A stretch of DNA of 64,000 nucleotides. It comes from Sycon ciliatum (Eukaryota > Porifera > Calcarea > Leucosolenida > Sycettidae). Shown here in pieces: positions 11,769 to 21,552 of this stretch; within the stretch, counting starts at the first letter, position 1; the number at the start of each line of letters is the position of its first letter. Location: NCBI RefSeq assembly GCF_964019385.1, contig NC_088645.1, forward strand, positions 31,547,517-31,611,516. The letters are read 5' to 3'. Under the pieces are notes generated by a model. That model saw nothing but the letters and a program-made list of their open reading frames with translations, was not told the origin of the DNA and ran no database searches. The position numbers and the translations under genes were made by a program.

Positions 11769-12630
11769 TACTTCCTCCGCGTCATCGAAATTGTCGCAGT
11801 TTGACTTTTGATATAAAACGGGGTATTTACTTACCAGCACTCGTACCAGAGGCAAGGAATTGGACATAGGCGATAGTCATCAGTATAGGGTGACGGCAAA
11901 GTTCTATTTTCTGTTATTGGAAGCTGGAATTTTTGAACTAGACGCAATTTCTTCGATGATGTCGCTGCGATGATAATTTCGACTCGCTGAGATCAGTCAG
12001 GCGTTGCAGCCTGCACATTTCTCGAGCTTATGGCCATTCATTTAAGCCTCATCAATGTTTTACCTTAGCTGGGGTGAGAATGACTTCGTGAAACAAGTGG
12101 CAGCGCTTGGAAAAACATCGAGGGGTCAGCAAACTAAATGCCTGCAACAGCGAGAAAAATTGTCGCTCTGGCTGAGACACTCAGTACATGATTGTACCTG
12201 CAAGAACCGTGTGGACTCTACACGTAGTGCTAGAGCCTAGTGATGCATGTAATCAACCGACCTCGCAACGATCGTGTATTCTTACTAGGCTTCGTTGGTG
12301 GTGAAGTAGAAATCATCCAGAGCTAGCAGACGACAAGCATAGCAGCTCTTGTCTTGTGGAGAAAGTCAAAGCGTTTGAGATGAGGCGTGACCAACTTTCA
12401 ACCTTCCTTGAAATATTTCGGAACGAGATTTTTGCGTCCATTGACATCAGGGACGACGAGGACTTCATCTCTGCATGAAAACTCTCAGTCCAACTGTCCT
12501 GGAACGTTACTCTAGTCTTCAGACTATCATACTGTGTAATGAGTTTTGAATGGCTTAGCTTATAGAGTTGTCAGTAACAAGTGACAAGTCACTAGTCAAA
12601 CTGCGACAATTTCGATGACGCGGAGGAAGT
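11769..12630. mobile_element. TA-flanked MITE, Tc1/mariner-like
   Basis: Perfect inverted repeats of about 35 bp start CTTCCTCCGCGTCATCGAAA (11771-11804 and 12595-12628). TA dinucleotides flank them (11769-11770 and 12629-12630). The interior has no transposase frame. TA duplication is the Tc1/mariner hallmark. Confidence 0.75.
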
Positions 12631-12949
12631 AGTTCCTTGATTCTTTTATTTTATACTTGGTCCGCTAAGTTAAAATTGGCGTTTGTCTTCTCACTTGGTT
12701 TTTTGGTGTTCCGCCTGTGTCACACGGCATGGAACCACCGATTCACCATCCGAACATAACCATTGACCATTGCATCTGACGACATGACAGCACAAACCAT
12801 CACAGAAGTTGCCATCGGTTTGTTTGAGTCTTTTTGACGGAGCTGCCGCCGACGAACACTCCGTCAGCGCAAGAAAACACTGCAAACTCCGCTCGAGTCT
12901 GTAAAATAGGTCATGATGTTCGCATTTCATAGCGATGGAGAACACAGTT

Positions 12950-13640
12950 TCTGTCTACTTCCAGCTGCCTGATGGCAAGGATTGTTTACCCCGGGGAGGT
13001 ATAGAAAAGCTGAAAAGCGCTTTGTGAGCTTGAATTTCAGTGCTTGCACAGTACAGCGCCTAGTGAAGGGCTATCACCAGCAAATCGCTGACGAAGAAAC
13101 TGCAGCTCATGTCGACATCTCCAGAAAGTGAGACCAATCCGGCGGACACACTTTGAAGCTCACAGAGGACAGGGCAAAGGAGCTAATCAAAATAAACACC
13201 AAGGCCTGAGGGAACCACCCGTGCAAAGGACTTTCAGGAAACTAATTACTTACTAATACTAGCCGAAAAGCCTGGTGCACGGCATTAGGACTTAGGTGCA
13301 GTATGCACAGGTGCTACATCAAGTGGAAGCTATCACTGCGCTGCATGTACAAGCACCAGCGGCTCGCGTTGGCACTGATCAGCAAGTACGACAAGCGCAA
13401 GAGGCGATTTGAAAAAAGGACACTGATATGGCATTGCCTTTTTGTCTCAAACAAAGACGCATTATTGCGACAAACGGGGATTATAACACTTACAGTCAAC
13501 ATGCGGGCAATCTCACTCAGCTTTTGATCGGCAAGGTGACAGGCATGCACTGCCTTTGAGCGTGATTCGAGACAAGAAAAAGAACAAGCTATGAAACGTG
13601 CAGCAGCTGACCAGTCGAACGTTTTGAGCTCTTCCTCCAG
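12950..13640 (+). pseudogene. Decayed Tc1/IS630-type transposase (tentative)
   Basis: With three stops read through, one frame gives VQRLVKGYHQQIADEE, then DISRK, SGGHTLKLTEDRAKELIKI. This resembles the helix-turn-helix and GR-rich linker of Tc1-like transposases. Further on, CYIKWKLSLRCMYKHQRLAL resembles the 'xYIKPxLTxxHKxxRLxxA' block of the same group. Catalytic residues are not recoverable. Assignment is by pattern only. Confidence 0.4.
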
Positions 13641-14033
13641 CAAAGATAGTGGCGAGGAGGATGTGTAACTTGCTTGACTTTGTGACTGCGTTGCTTACTG
13701 ACATGTACATAATCATGTACATAGTGCTTTGTGATCGGGGCTTGCTTCAAATATTCGTATTTCCTTCCTGAGACAAGTGTGAAGATAAGCGCCAATTGTA
13801 ACTGGGCGGACCAAGTATGAAGTTATGGTTGGTCTGGCTCTATAGAGTGCATTGACTGTGGCACAACCTGTAGTCCTGTACAGACATGTAGTCTTATGCA
13901 GGTGTGGGATGCCCCTATACTTTTTAGGGGTGCAAAACACGTAGGATGGATTTTCAGAATGTCCATTTCTGAAATCACCGATTCCGATGCCCCTGACATT
14001 ACACCAACGACGACTGGCATGACCTAGAGTATA

Positions 14034-14050
14034 GCCCCCCCCCCCCCCCC
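14034..14050. repeat. C homopolymer tract
   Basis: About 17 C in a row, followed by ctctccc. The flanking ~700 bp (13660-14800) shows no recognisable gene. Confidence 0.8.
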
Positions 14051-14816
14051 CTCTCCCAAGGGTTTGGAACTCCCATGTACTCTGATGCACTGGTGTCCAC
14101 TCTTTTGAGTGATTGGAATCTTCCCGCACGGTACATCATTGTGTCTTTTAATCATCGTCCTGCACCTAAAAAAGGAACAAAACTTCATCTCCTAGTTTTG
14201 ACCTGACTGCCACTGGATATAGCTGGATTGAAGCGTTGCCATAAGTTCCCATTAATGCTGCAACCCACAGTCAACTGGGAACGTGTGGCCAGGCACAAGG
14301 GGAACATGGATGCAGCTAATGGTGTTGACACTTTTGCCAATGGTTGTGAGACTTCCACATTCACTCACCCCCACCGTTAGGTGCTGCATCTGCCACTAGG
14401 GTTTACCTGGTGTTAGCAGGAACGGACATAATGATTTACTTTTTTTTAATGCTGGATTTTGTGCCTAATTTCCTAAAATTGTCTGAGGCAGACCCGATCT
14501 GAGCGGCTGATTTGCTCAATTGTTTCCACTTCTGTAGAGTTTAACTGCTAGTGAAATTCTAGCCGTTCAGGGAAGAACATGCTTGTAATGTGTAGTGACA
14601 AGGATTGTCAGTTCAATTTTCTTGTCATATTGAGTAGATGTGCCCATTTTTCAGTGTTTGGCGTACTAGCGTCTGGAAAATTTCAACGATGTCGTGAGGT
14701 ACAGACACTTACCATTGCAATATGGAACACAGGCGATAAGGGCGGCAACAAGAATCAAATATCCTGTGAACAGACCGCATGTTCACGACCGGGAAATAAG
14801 GAACAAACAACTCGCA

Positions 14817-14912
14817 CATCCACATACACACACACACACATACTCGCGCACACATACGCACATACTCGGGCGCACATGCGCGTGCGCGTGCACACACACA
14901 CACACACACATG
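14817..14912. repeat. CA microsatellite with CGCG interruptions
   Basis: A (CA)n tract with tcgcgcaca and gcgcgtgcgcgtg interruptions. Open frames over it are artefacts. Confidence 0.85.
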
Positions 14913-15204
14913 CCCGTTAACATTACGCACCTCACTATTGCAGGCAGATCTAGTGGGTGTACCCAACACGTGCAGAATTCCTGCACTAACTTTGACATAC
15001 ATCAATTTTTTCAACCAAATAATAATATTTTCAGTATTGACCTGAATGATTTCATCGATTCCTTTGGTAAAATATCATGTGTGAGCAGAATGACGTCATC
15101 AGTGCTCCAAACCGTATGGGCAGTGTGACTCTCGCTGACTTAATCAATACCAGGTGTGATCTTATGACATACATGTACAATGCTAATATCATCTTTCGCC
15201 TGAA

Positions 15205-15725
15205 CCAAGTTCTGCTTCACATTACGGGAAGCAAGTTCTGCTTCGCTTTACGGGAAGCAAGTTCTGCTTCACGTTACGGGAACCAAGTTCTGCTTCGCTT
15301 TACGGGAAGCAAGTTCTGCTTCACGTTACGGGAACCAAGTTCTGCTTCGCTTTACGGGAAGCAAGTTCTGCTTCACGTTACGGGAAGCAAGTTCTGCTTC
15401 ACGTTACGGGAACCAAGTTCTGCTTCACGTTATGGGAAGCAAGTTCTGCTTCACGTTACGGGAAGCAAGTTCTGCTTCACGTTACGGGAAGCAAGTTCTG
15501 CTTCACGTTACGGGAACCAAGTTCTGCTTCACGTTACGGGAAGCAAGTTCTGCTTTACGTTACGGGAAGCAAGTTCTGCTTCACGTTACAGGAAGCAAGT
15601 TCTGCTTCACGTTACGGGAAGCAAGTTCTGCTTCGCGTAACGGGAAGCAAGTTCTGCTTCACGTTACGGGAAGCAAGTTCTGCTTTACGTTACGGGAATC
15701 AAGTTCTGCTTCCCCTTACGGGAAC
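15205..15725. repeat. 26-bp satellite, about 20 units
   Basis: Units of exactly 26 bp (core aagttctgcttcacgttacg) start at 15207 and recur to 15701 with few changes. Because 26 is not a multiple of 3, one array cycles through three frames, giving an open frame of 187 codons with SKFCF/VLLHV/SSASRYG repeats. I do not believe it is translated. The core resembles the terminal block of the 340-bp MITE family (gttctgctctacgtt), and the following 15770-15830 matches that MITE's interior. Confidence 0.9.
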
Positions 15726-15990
15726 GCTGGTGCCACAGATCACAGCAACACTCTTCCAGATCTCGTAAAAAACTTGTTCTGGACTATGTTCAAGTAAAGA
15801 AATCAAGTGGAATGTGAACTGGGAATTTCCCCTTCCAAATTTGACAGTTGTCTGCCCCATCGAAATGATATGAAGCAGACCAGTACGCATTTGAGTAGGC
15901 TGTGTGGTGCACGCATGTGTTACAGTTTTGTTCCAGGAATGGATACCAGACCCGAGGAATGTTGACCAGTGCCACAGAGGTAAGGCCCAG
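15726..15990. mobile_element. Diverged relative of the 340-bp MITE
   Basis: The stretch aagaaatcaagtggaatgtg, then actgggaatttccccttcca, parallels the interior of the MITEs at 31227 and 51864. The rest is diverged and the right terminus is not clear. Confidence 0.5.
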
Positions 15991-16268
15991 AAACATGAAT
16001 GAACCCATGGAGCTGGATCGAAGTAGATCAAAAAGTCAGCTTTGACATGACCCAGGCATGGCTAGTAACTTGGTAAGGATACGTTCAACTTTGTATTCAA
16101 CCTACACATTGATAGAAGCCAACAGGGACCTACCCGAACGATTGTTCATTGTCGCCATCTTTGAGTCCTTGAATACAGCCAAACCACAACAGTGGTGAAG
16201 AAACCTTGTGGCACTACAGAGAACAGCAAACACAAAATGCAGGGGGAATTCATGAATGGAGGCAAATA

Positions 16269-16339
16269 TGTGCAGATCTGCACACAGATCTGCACACAGA
16301 TCTGCACACAGACATGCACACAGATCTGCACACAGACAT

Positions 16340-16421
<82 letters not shown>

Positions 16422-16655
16422 ACATGCACACAAATACACACACTCACATACACCCATCAAAAATACACTGGCACATACAACCCACCCACCCAAACCCAAA
16501 CAACACATACACACAAACACACACACAACACATGCACACACACACACAAACACACACATGCACACACACACACACAACACATACACACAAACACACACAT
16601 GCACACACACATGCACACACACCTGCACACACACACAACACACACACACACATGC
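16269..16655. repeat. CA microsatellite with cagatctg units
   Basis: It begins with six 12-bp units built on cacacagatctg or cacacagacatg (16269-16350). A pure (CA)n tract of about 75 bp follows, then variant CA repeats. Very long open frames on both strands are artefacts. Confidence 0.9.
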
Positions 16656-16810
16656 CCAAATCTGAAGCGACGACAGCGAAAAAAACTATGTTGGACATAG
16701 GAACGTGTTCTGCGATTACACCATAAACCAGCTTACAAAGCTGATGAATTGACCGCCACTAATTTTTGCCTGTTCTACTTCACGCAGTTGATTGAACTAC
16801 TTCACACGTC

Positions 16811-16985
16811 ACACATCACACACACATGTGCACGCGCGCGCGCGCGCGCGCGAAAGCACCCTCACAAACACACACATACACGCACACTTATACACGTGCA
16901 TACACACATGCGAACACAACACACATACACACAGATACACATTCATGAACACATGCGAACACACACACACATTAACTACAACACA
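16811..16985. repeat. CA microsatellite with a 20-bp CG run
   Basis: A (CA)n tract containing an alternating CG run of about 20 bp at 16831-16851. Confidence 0.85.
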
Positions 16986-17522
16986 CAACAGCTTGCGGTT
17001 TGGAGGGTGCTGGCCAGTGAGGGGCTACAGAGAGAGCAGGATCTTGGCGGAGCCAAGACGATAGTGATGTCCGAGGGACAAAGACAGAGAGCCCTGAGTA
17101 GCCGGAAATGGCCAACACCCGTTTGTTTTCTTTATCAAAGCAAATAAGAGATGAGAGAAGGGAGGTGGGTGGGTGAAACACAACGATCTGACAAGAGTGA
17201 TCCACACACAGAACGGATCGAAATATATAACTAGGCCAACTTTAGCATGCCACGATGCATGCCGCCTATGTTCAGCGTCGTGCATGAATGAATGCCACAT
17301 TGAGTGTCACGTTGAATGACACATAGAATGCCACAACGCATAGAGTACCATGTGAGCATGCACCAAGACGTTTGTCCGACATGGTTACCGTGATGTACAG
17401 TGCACGTGACTGTAGCCAGCAGCAAAGCATGAGCATGCAGTTAAAGCGCTAGCAATCATAGCAGCATAGTGGCAGCAGGAAGCAGCCGCGTGCACCCATC
17501 AATCTGCATTATTACTATAATG

Positions 17523-17597
17523 CTGCACACACACACACACACACGCACGCATACACGCACGCATACACACACGCAAACCCGCACCCACACACACATT
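17523..17597. repeat. CA microsatellite
   Basis: A short (CA)n/(CACG)n tract. No gene is recognised between 16985 and 17760. Confidence 0.85.
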
Positions 17598-17773
17598 AAC
17601 GTCAAGAAACACATCACACCACATTTCAAAGCTTTGCCTGCGCCAACAACGTTTCCTCCGCTTCACAAACTAACATTACAGAGGTCTCAAACTAAGCACA
17701 CAAAGTATTTCTGAAAACAGAACAAAATACCCGCGTGCCTGATTAAAACAACAGCAACGCTCCTGATAACCAC

Positions 17774-18026
17774 GTGACAACATTGAAAGTGTTATACTGT
17801 ACTGGGTCTCTTGTACTGCTAAGGGTGACTTGAGGAGTGACAACATTGAAAGTGTTAAACTGTACTGGGTCTCTTGTTCTGCTAAGGGTGACTTGAGGAG
17901 TGACAGCATTGAAAGTGTTAAACTGTACTGGGTCTCTTGTACTGCTAAGGGTGACTTAAGGAGTCACAACATTGAAAGTGTTATACTGTACTCGGTCTCT
18001 TGTACTGCTAAGGGCGACTTGAGGCG
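17774..18026. repeat. Four tandem 63-bp units
   Basis: Units start at 17774, 17837, 17900 and 17963 with gtgacaacattgaaagtgtt and end with gggtgacttgagg. As 63 is a multiple of 3, a 21-residue repeat is open on both strands, but there is no sign of a gene around it. Confidence 0.9.
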
Positions 18027-18597
18027 ACCAGAATGATTATGTGTGTACAAATATTTTCGTATCTCCACCTCTAAAACACAGGATAGTTACAAATGACCAG
18101 TCTACGCGTTCAGGAAGACCTTGGCTATCGACTCATCACATCGTTTTGTGTCAAAGAATATAGATGTCGCCAGGGCGAAGCCTGAAGTGTGCCACTCGGA
18201 CAAACAATTGTCGCGAGTAGAAAACATGAAGTATGAGCATCGCTGTTATTTTTTTTTTCACGGCAATCGAAACATCGAGATTCTGAGTGGCTTTCAGGTC
18301 AACTTTATCCGCGCTGAAAGTTGACTGTGCTGCGCTCGATCGAGCGCGTGGGAAAGCGCAAATGCTACGAAAATGCAGAGCACGAACTTCGATCAGTCAT
18401 CCTCGCGAAGAAGACAATTTTCGCTGCATCTTCGCTTTCTAGTTGTCTACCTGGTCTTGATATCTTTCCACAGAGCCAAATTTTGTAAAGATCCGTGGAG
18501 GTCTAGCTGAGTTATGACACATTGATTCCCGCTCAATGGCACTTCGAGGGTTAAACACGAGTACATGACAAGCAACGAAAACAGGCAGTGAAACCAG
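18027..18597. other. Unassigned spacer before the PLE array
   Basis: No recognisable gene or repeat, apart from short palindromic words such as ctcgatcgagcgcg. Confidence 0.4.
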
Positions 18598-19024
18598 GGA
18601 AGATGCATTGAACTCCCGACACAACAAGAGCACAGTAATTTTAGTTATAATTCATACATTTACATTTTAATGGATACCTGACCGGTTTCTGCAATTAGAA
18701 TGCTTCATCAGAGGATGAAGAATGAGGTAGAAAACACTAGCTTATATACATGTACACGGTAGGCATGAATTGGCATACTAGTAGTGTAAAGTGGAGAAGG
18801 TTGCTAGTCATGTTGCGCTATGCACCAGTAGCTGAGCGTGTAGCAATGCAGTACTTGAAAATAATTGTCTTGGCGCAAATGTGGCTAATACACATGGGTA
18901 GCGTGAACCTTAGGAAATAGCTAGGTGAAAAGTTGTAAAGCTGTACAAAAGTAAATGAACCATAGGGTTGAACTAGGTGAAAGTTGTAGGTTTGTACAGA
19001 TGTTTTTGGTTGGTTCCAGAAATT
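18598..19024 (-). mobile_element. Inverted pseudo-LTR at the 5' edge of the PLE array
   Basis: This segment is the reverse complement of the pseudo-LTR at 21080-21512, from ggaagatgcattgaactccc to ggttccagaaattt. At 19025 it switches abruptly to the direct orientation (ccattaaaatg). Inverted 5' extensions of this kind are a known habit of Penelope elements. Confidence 0.85.
18664..18724 (-). ncRNA. Hammerhead ribozyme (inverted pLTR copy)
   Basis: Reverse complement of the ribozyme at 21385-21446, with the same CTGATGA, GAAA and GGTC core. Confidence 0.55.
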
Positions 19025-19158
19025 TCCATTAAAATGTAAATGTATGAATTATAACTAAAATTACTGTGCTCTTGTTGTGTCGGGAGTTCAATGCATCTTC
19101 CTTAGCCAAGAGAAACGAAACGCCAATCCAAACAACCGACGTCAAAAAACGATGGCGG

Positions 19159-21033
19159 ATGGACGCAGGTAAAGAAGAAGCAATCCAATCCAGCTGCCCG
19201 AAGAAATGTGACAAAACGATAGGCGACCGCCGCCTACGGTATATTTGGAATCTAAACCTTCGTGACTATGCTCTATTCGTTACTAACTCTGGCTTTCACA
19301 ATTACTCCAGTTTGTCTTTCTCTAATGCAGAACGCCAAGTGTTGGGCTATGGGTCCAACTTCCGTCCAACCGGCCGACTGCCCAGCACTGACCAGCTCAC
19401 AAATGATATCGCTAAATTCGAGCACAATGTTTGCTGGGGTGAGGTCTTCACCAACACCACCCGCCGTGATGATGGTTACATACGCAGTTTTCATCTACGG
19501 TCGTCAAGACAACCACCGCGTGTGTCCATCGCCACAGAAACAGCTTTGCTAGAATTCAGGACTGAACTAACAGCTGGTGTTACTGCTGCTCGCTCAATAC
19601 ATCGCCCAAACAACCTATCACCCGGTGAGAAACTTGCTTTATGTAGTCTCCACAGCCGAACAGATATTGTCATTGCTAACGCTGATAAGAATCTAGGCAC
19701 AGTTGTCTTAAATGTAGAGGATTACATAGCAGAAGGCTACAGACAGTTGTCTGATTGCAAGTACTACAGATTTATTCCCACGCCAGGTGATAGCTTAGTT
19801 AATCTGGACACTATAGTACCAGAGCTTCACTACGTTGAACAGTCTCTGCATGACATCGTGAAGAGTCATGAACCACTACTTTCCCCTAAAGATGTCAGAG
19901 CACTATTCGCAAGTTTTCCTTTTAAACCAGCGAAATTTTACATGCTCCCTAAGATACATAAGGCTCCAGGTCCTAATGGCATTGTAAAGGGTAGACCCAT
20001 AGTGTCTTGCTTAGGTTATTGCACCACACCTGCATCTCGCCTCATAGACCACTATTTATGTAAAGCGTTTGCCAAGACGCCTGCTAACACTGTGCTCAAG
20101 GACACTCATAGTCTCACAAATGTTCTATCCAGTAAAGACTTTCCTGCTGATGCTATGATTGTTACAGCCGATGTCACCAGTTTGTACACTAACATGCATT
20201 GGTCAGACACAGTAGCAGCTATCAATGATTTCCTTGCAGAAGCCGAACACCCATTACGCTCTCTTATTGTAGACCTAGTCGAATTTGTCCTAGAAAACAA
20301 TTATTTTGAGTTTAAGGAAAAGCTCTTCCATCAGGAGTTCGGTATGGCCATGGGTACCCCAATGGCCGTCAACGTTGCTAATATTTTTCTTTTTATGCAC
20401 GAGAAAAAAGCTCTTCAAAGTTTCCGTTCATCAGTTTACTTTTTTGGACGATTCATTGACGATCTATGCTTAATTGTTAGCAAGACTTTCGATAGGATAA
20501 AATTTGATGCCGTCGTATACAGCGATTTATCTGATATTAAGCTCACCTGGTCTGAAGTTTCTTCTACAGCCGTATTTCTAGATTTAGAAATTTTTAAGAT
20601 AGATGCGGATAGATTCTCCTACAGAACTTTCCAGAAAGACAGGAATGCATATTTATACATCCCGTTCAAATCAGACCACCCCCGGTCTAATCTTAGATCA
20701 TTTATCATTGCAGAGCTCATCCGGTACAACCGTACAAACCAGCTACTAGAGGATATTCTCAAGATTCGCAAGCTTTTCTGGCTCAGACTCAGAAAACGAG
20801 GATATCCACCCGAATTCCTGGGTACGCTATTCATTGCTGTAGAGCCCAAACCGCAAGTATTTGTAAATAAAGCTACAGACTCGGTGCATAAGAACAAACA
20901 GTATGTTTTCTGCACCACATACCATCCGCACTTTGTCGGAGCAAACTATCGCTCCCTTCTGAAACAGTCACTTTTTACTGATTGTCAGATTTTCTTCAGA
21001 AAAACCAAGCAGCTTTTTTACAATAATTATTAG
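19159..21033 (+). CDS. PLE reverse transcriptase, copy 1 (ORF1 deleted)
   Basis: An intact 624-residue RT frame from the ATG at 19159, almost identical to copy 2 (22329-24203). The frame is open upstream to 19066, but that part is pseudo-LTR joined directly to the last bases of ORF1, so ORF1 is missing. The RT motifs are FYMLPKIHK, GRPIVSCLG, TADVTSLYTN, GMAMGTPMAVNVAN and RFIDDLCLIV, the last carrying the catalytic Asp pair. LPKIHK and DVTSLYTN are typical of Penelope-like RTs. The protein ends after FRKTKQLFYNNY with no GIY-YIG nuclease. Without ORF1 this copy probably cannot move alone unless ORF1 is supplied in trans. Confidence 0.85.
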   Translation: MDAGKEEAIQSSCPKKCDKTIGDRRLRYIWNLNLRDYALFVTNSGFHNYSSLSFSNAERQVLGYGSNFRPTGRLPSTDQLTNDIAKFEHNVCWGEVFTNTTRRDDGYIRSFHLRSSRQPPRVSIATETALLEFRTELTAGVTAARSIHRPNNLSPGEKLALCSLHSRTDIVIANADKNLGTVVLNVEDYIAEGYRQLSDCKYYRFIPTPGDSLVNLDTIVPELHYVEQSLHDIVKSHEPLLSPKDVRALFASFPFKPAKFYMLPKIHKAPGPNGIVKGRPIVSCLGYCTTPASRLIDHYLCKAFAKTPANTVLKDTHSLTNVLSSKDFPADAMIVTADVTSLYTNMHWSDTVAAINDFLAEAEHPLRSLIVDLVEFVLENNYFEFKEKLFHQEFGMAMGTPMAVNVANIFLFMHEKKALQSFRSSVYFFGRFIDDLCLIVSKTFDRIKFDAVVYSDLSDIKLTWSEVSSTAVFLDLEIFKIDADRFSYRTFQKDRNAYLYIPFKSDHPRSNLRSFIIAELIRYNRTNQLLEDILKIRKLFWLRLRKRGYPPEFLGTLFIAVEPKPQVFVNKATDSVHKNKQYVFCTTYHPHFVGANYRSLLKQSLFTDCQIFFRKTKQLFYNNY

Positions 21034-21360
21034 TTCACTCATACGGCAGAGCATACTTTGCTCTGCATTTTGGTTGGTTCCAGAAATTTCTGGAACCAAC
21101 CAAAAACATCTGTGCAAACCTACAACTTTCACCTAGTTCAACCCTATGGTTCATTTACTTTTGTACAGCTTTACAACTTTTCACCTAGCTATTTCCTAAG
21201 GTTCACGCTACCCATGTGTATTAGCCACATTTGCGCCAAGACAATTATTTTCAAGTACTGCATTGCTACACGCTCAGCTACTGGTGCATAGCGCAACATG
21301 ACTAGCAACCTTCTCCACTTTACACTACTAGTATGCCAATTCATGCCTACCGTGTACATG

Positions 21361-21368
21361 TATATAAG
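21361..21368 (+). promoter_or_regulatory. TATA-like box upstream of the ribozyme
   Basis: TATATAAG lies 29 bp before the ribozyme core CTGATGA. Identical boxes are at 24531 and 27826. A transcript started about 25-30 bp downstream would begin at the ribozyme. Confidence 0.5.
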
Positions 21369-21384
21369 CTAGTGTTTTCTACCT

Positions 21385-21446
21385 CATTCTTCATCCTCTG
21401 ATGAAGCATTCTAATTGCAGAAACCGGTCAGGTATCCATTAAAATG
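21385..21446 (+). ncRNA. Hammerhead ribozyme in PLE pLTR
   Basis: The core CTGATGA starts at 21398. Helix II is GCA/TGC with a seven-base loop. GAAA is followed by a minimal helix III (AC-CG-GT) and the cleavage triplet GTC. Helix I closes with CCT/AGG and, beyond an internal loop, CATT/AATG. Very short helix III is usual in PLE-associated type I hammerheads. The first pair position of helix II is A-A, so activity is not certain. Confidence 0.6.
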
Positions 21447-21552
21447 TAAATGTATGAATTATAACTAAAATTACTGTGCTCTTGTTGTGTCGGGAGTTCA
21501 ATGCATCTTCCCTAGTATCTACCATCAAGACTCCCTCAACAAACCATACAGT

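Larger units (their letters stand above)
21034..21516 (+). mobile_element. Pseudo-LTR between PLE copies 1 and 2
   Basis: A ~480-bp spacer shared, nearly identical, after all three RT ORFs (21034, 24204, 27499). It begins with the perfect hairpin ggttccagaaatttctggaacc (GGTTCCAGAA paired with its complement). It carries TATATAAG at 21361 and a hammerhead ribozyme at 21385-21446, and ends near gcatcttccc. The position, shared by adjacent head-to-tail copies, is what defines a PLE pseudo-LTR. Confidence 0.85.

Noticed and set aside
15205-15725. CRISPR-like array
   Set aside because: The units are contiguous 26-bp repeats without variable spacers, in a eukaryotic genome.
15077-15797. A 187-codon repeat protein
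   Set aside because: The 26-bp unit cycles through all frames. There is no start context, conserved domain or codon constraint.
16102-16726. Long frames with Cys-Val or His-Thr repeats
   Set aside because: Microsatellite artefact.
18664-18724. The pLTR ribozyme as a certain, active hammerhead
   Set aside because: The A-A mismatch at the top of helix II and the 2-bp helix III leave doubt, so it is listed at lower confidence than the 477-bp unit ribozymes.
19262-19552. Frames of 96 codons overlapping the RT ORFs (also 22432-22722)
   Set aside because: Out-of-frame shadows of the PLE RT, identical in both copies because the copies are.
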